DNA of 16,380 bases, from the NCBI GenBank assembly GCA_041655255.1, contig JBBAFS010000037.1, forward strand, positions 1 through 16,380, in the 5' to 3' direction. Below are positions 14,709 to 16,380 of the stretch, piece by piece. Position 1 is the first letter of the stretch. Each line of letters starts with the position of its first letter. The notes beneath the pieces were generated by a model. The model was not told the DNA's origin, did not search any database, and worked only from the letters and a program-made list of their open reading frames with translations. The translations under genes were made by a program, and so were the position numbers. The DNA comes from JBBAFS01 sp041655255. GTDB taxonomy: Bacteria; Spirochaetota; Spirochaetia; Sphaerochaetales; Sphaerochaetaceae.

Positions 14709-15540
14709 GTAAAGCTCCTGACCAATTCAGTTTATCTCTCACAACTTCGTAGAAGTTACGATTGGGAGACATAATCACACGAGCTTTGTAATCAGAACGT
14801 CTTATCATAAGTTGGTCTTTTTCGAGAAGGGGAAAATCGAGTTGTCCATCGACTGATAAAGAGACTTCGGTTCGTTGTCCCTCTCGAATAAGTAATGTAA
14901 CTGTGGAATCCCCATGAACGACTAAAGGTCGGTTAGAGAGGGCAAATGGGTTAATGGGATTGACGATAAGGGCATCTAAGTCGACATCTAAGATAGGGCC
15001 ACCACTTGCTAATGAGTAGCCGGTAGATCCAGTGGGGGTGGCAACTAAGATGCCGTCTCCTCGTACATTGCCAGTGTGTGTCCCATCGATTAGTAAATCA
15101 AGGTTAACCATCTTACTTAAACCACGACTACTGATACTCATCTCATTAAGTCCATGAGCTTCATACACAATATTATTATCTCGTATCACTTGAGCGTGGA
15201 CTAACAACCTCTCACTGATAGTAGCCTTCCCTTCTTTAAAGAGTTCAAAAGCCTCTTTCCACTCCTGTAGTCCAATTTCGGTAATAAAACCAAAGGTACC
15301 TAAATTCACTGCTAATATTGGAATTGAGTGGGGATAGAGATATCTTACACACGATAACACAGTCCCATCTCCCCCTAAAGAGATTGCAACATCGGCAGTG
15401 GGGTCAATTGAGACATCTGAACCATTAAGGAGAACAACTTCACTACTTATAGAGTGCTCTTTCATATAAGAATCGACCTCTTTAGCAAATAAACGCGCAT
15501 TATCCTTATGTTGATTCACTAATATGATTACTTTGTTCAT
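14701..15540 (-). CDS. nadK: NAD kinase (NadK)
   Basis: Cytoplasmic enzyme that phosphorylates NAD to NADP, the cell's only de novo source of NADP. The 279-residue protein has the family motifs: GGDGT at 56-60 with catalytic Asp58, NLGTFGFI at 79-86, LNEMSIS at 131-137 with the ribose-binding Asn-Glu pair, and GDGILVATPTGSTGYSLASG at 161-180. Length is typical. The start is the ATG at 15540. Its upstream region is odd: GAGG is only two bases away and GAGGAG is eleven bases away, so neither is ideally spaced. It lies 17 bp after the DegT-type gene and overlaps recN by 8 bp. As I recall, nadK next to recN is a common bacterial arrangement. Confidence 0.96.
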   Translation of the reverse strand: MNKVIILVNQHKDNARLFAKEVDSYMKEHSISSEVVLLNGSDVSIDPTADVAISLGGDGTVLSCVRYLYPHSIPILAVNLGTFGFITEIGLQEWKEAFELFKEGKATISERLLVHAQVIRDNNIVYEAHGLNEMSISSRGLSKMVNLDLLIDGTHTGNVRGDGILVATPTGSTGYSLASGGPILDVDLDALIVNPINPFALSNRPLVVHGDSTVTLLIREGQRTEVSLSVDGQLDFPLLEKDQLMIRRSDYKARVIMSPNRNFYEVVRDKLNWSGALHA

Positions 15541-15557
15541 TGCCTCACTCTCTCCTC

Positions 15558-16380
15558 TTACGGTAAATGGGTAATAACTCGCTCAATTTGACTCATTTGT
15601 GATGCTGATAAAAATGGATATAGGGGAAATTCTAACGCTCGATGAATAAGAGGTAATGCGTGTGGATATAAGTCAAACTGATCATTTGAAGCATCAACAA
15701 CCCGATTGGTAAAAGCAAATCGGGTCTCAACTTCATACTTACGGGCAAACTTTTGCCCCTCAAGCGGCTTGGCATCCATTACAACAACAAAACCATGGCC
15801 GTTTGTCTCGTATTCAAGATCTCTAATGCCAAAAGGGGCATGTTTAGTTCTCATAAGAGCTTGTTGGAATCGAGAGTGAATAGCTCTTCTTCTTTCAAGG
15901 TTGTGTTCAAGTTGAGAAAACTGAATTAATGCCAAAGAGACATTGAGATCTGATAACCCAATATAATCAATTAAAGGATCGGTTAAATCTTTTAATGATT
16001 TTTGATACACAGTACGAGAGGTATGAATAGCTGCTCCCCCACCACTAGAGACAAGCATGTGCTCTTCAAAAGAGCACACCACAATAGATCCTATATCTCC
16101 ACTAAGTCGTTCATTGTATCGTGAACCAATCGATTCAGAGATATCTTCTATAATGGGAAAAGGGAGTTCTTTAAAGCGTTCATCAAGGGCAATAGTTCCA
16201 AAAGGTTCATACAATAACAACGCCCCAGCTTCAGTAGAAGCATCGACTAGTGGCAAGCCTGTACTTTGATCGACATCGACAATCTTCATGATATGCCCAC
16301 ACTCTTCGATCGCTTGTTGATAGATTTTTGGTGAGAGAGCTGAAACGACTATAGTTGATTTTTTTTCTAAATCTAAGCTC
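15558..16380 (-). CDS. DegT/DnrJ/EryC1/StrS-type PLP-fold protein lacking the Schiff-base lysine (5' end off the window)
   Basis: The family makes amino sugars by PLP-dependent transamination of UDP- or dTDP-ketosugars. The frame is open to the right edge: 30 further codons precede the Met at 16289, ending in VVSALSP then IEECGHIMKIVDVD. These align with the family block normally written VIVPALTF...AGAKPVFVDVD, so that Met is internal; 273 residues are visible. PIIEDISESIGSRY contains the Asp expected to hold the pyridine nitrogen. The block after it reads CSFEEHMLVSSGGGAAIHT where the family has SFxxxKxxxxxEGG. Aligned without gaps, the PLP-binding Lys is Met (codon 16058-16056) and the Glu of EGG is Gly. 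The C-terminal FPLYPFLSASQ block is typical. A catalytically altered or non-enzymatic member is likely. It is followed by nadK after 17 bp. Confidence 0.85.
   Translation of the reverse strand, partial: SLDLEKKSTIVVSALSPKIYQQAIEECGHIMKIVDVDQSTGLPLVDASTEAGALLLYEPFGTIALDERFKELPFPIIEDISESIGSRYNERLSGDIGSIVVCSFEEHMLVSSGGGAAIHTSRTVYQKSLKDLTDPLIDYIGLSDLNVSLALIQFSQLEHNLERRRAIHSRFQQALMRTKHAPFGIRDLEYETNGHGFVVVMDAKPLEGQKFARKYEVETRFAFTNRVVDASNDQFDLYPHALPLIHRALEFPLYPFLSASQMSQIERVITHLP

Noticed and set aside
16287..16289. Met codon as the start of the DegT-type protein
   Set aside because: The frame stays open for 30 more codons to the window edge. Those codons encode sequence that aligns with the family upstream of this point, so the Met is internal and the gene is partial.
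1..16380. Mobile element, phage defence or CRISPR system
   Set aside because: No transposase, integrase, nuclease or helicase cassette, and no direct-repeat/spacer arrays. Apart from the DUF4912 protein and the 75-residue gene, the genes belong to recognised housekeeping or carbohydrate families with matching base composition.

Overview
This window reads as bacterial chromosome, moderately AT-rich and densely packed, with nearly every gene linked to its neighbour by a short gap or a stop/start overlap. I see no insertion sequence, phage gene, CRISPR array, tRNA or rRNA. The gene content and order suggest a spirochaete (Spirochaetales-type). The grounds are a shortened division/cell-wall (dcw) cluster that runs from ftsL straight to murF, and a DegT-family gene followed by nadK and recN. 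As I remember them, treponemal genomes have similar orders. This assignment is inference from synteny, not from a database comparison.

Left half, minus strand (7843 down to 1): a dcw operon in the order mraZ, rsmH, ftsL, murF, mraY, ftsW, ftsQ, ftsA, ftsZ. The last gene runs off the left edge. A good sigma-70-like promoter lies just upstream of mraZ. It is overlapped and followed by phased GTGG repeats that look like a MraZ operator. The genes supply the transcriptional regulator, the 16S rRNA methyltransferase, two peptidoglycan-precursor enzymes (MurF, MraY), the septal SEDS glycosyltransferase FtsW, the divisome membrane proteins FtsL and FtsQ, and the cytoskeletal pair FtsA/FtsZ. The genes ftsI, murE, murD, murG, murC and ddl, often found in such clusters, are absent from this stretch.

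Middle (7800-13060): a 75-residue protein of unknown function reads rightward from the mraZ promoter region, behind a leader containing small inverted repeats and a possible 10-codon ORF. It ends tail to tail with a leftward pair: a DUF4912 protein followed by a GH57/DUF1957 protein that resembles 1,4-alpha-glucan branching enzymes. Divergent from that pair is a second GH57 protein of the DUF3536 type. The shared 136-bp intergenic region holds a good leftward promoter and a perfect 14-bp palindrome. Together these three genes look like an alpha-glucan (glycogen-like) metabolism module.

Right end, minus strand (16380 down to 13038): a DegT/DnrJ-type PLP-fold protein cut by the right edge, then NAD kinase and the DNA-repair ATPase RecN. 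The DegT-type protein has Met where the family has its PLP-binding Lys.

Four start sites were moved from the longest open frame on ribosome-binding-site or promoter grounds (ftsA, ftsQ, mraZ and the 75-residue gene). The DegT-type gene is shown to be open to the window edge rather than starting at its internal Met. No wholly new multi-gene system is evident. The points most worth checking are the lysine-less DegT-type protein, the MraZ operator, the GH57/DUF4912/DUF3536 module with its palindrome, and the unknown small gene with its leader.
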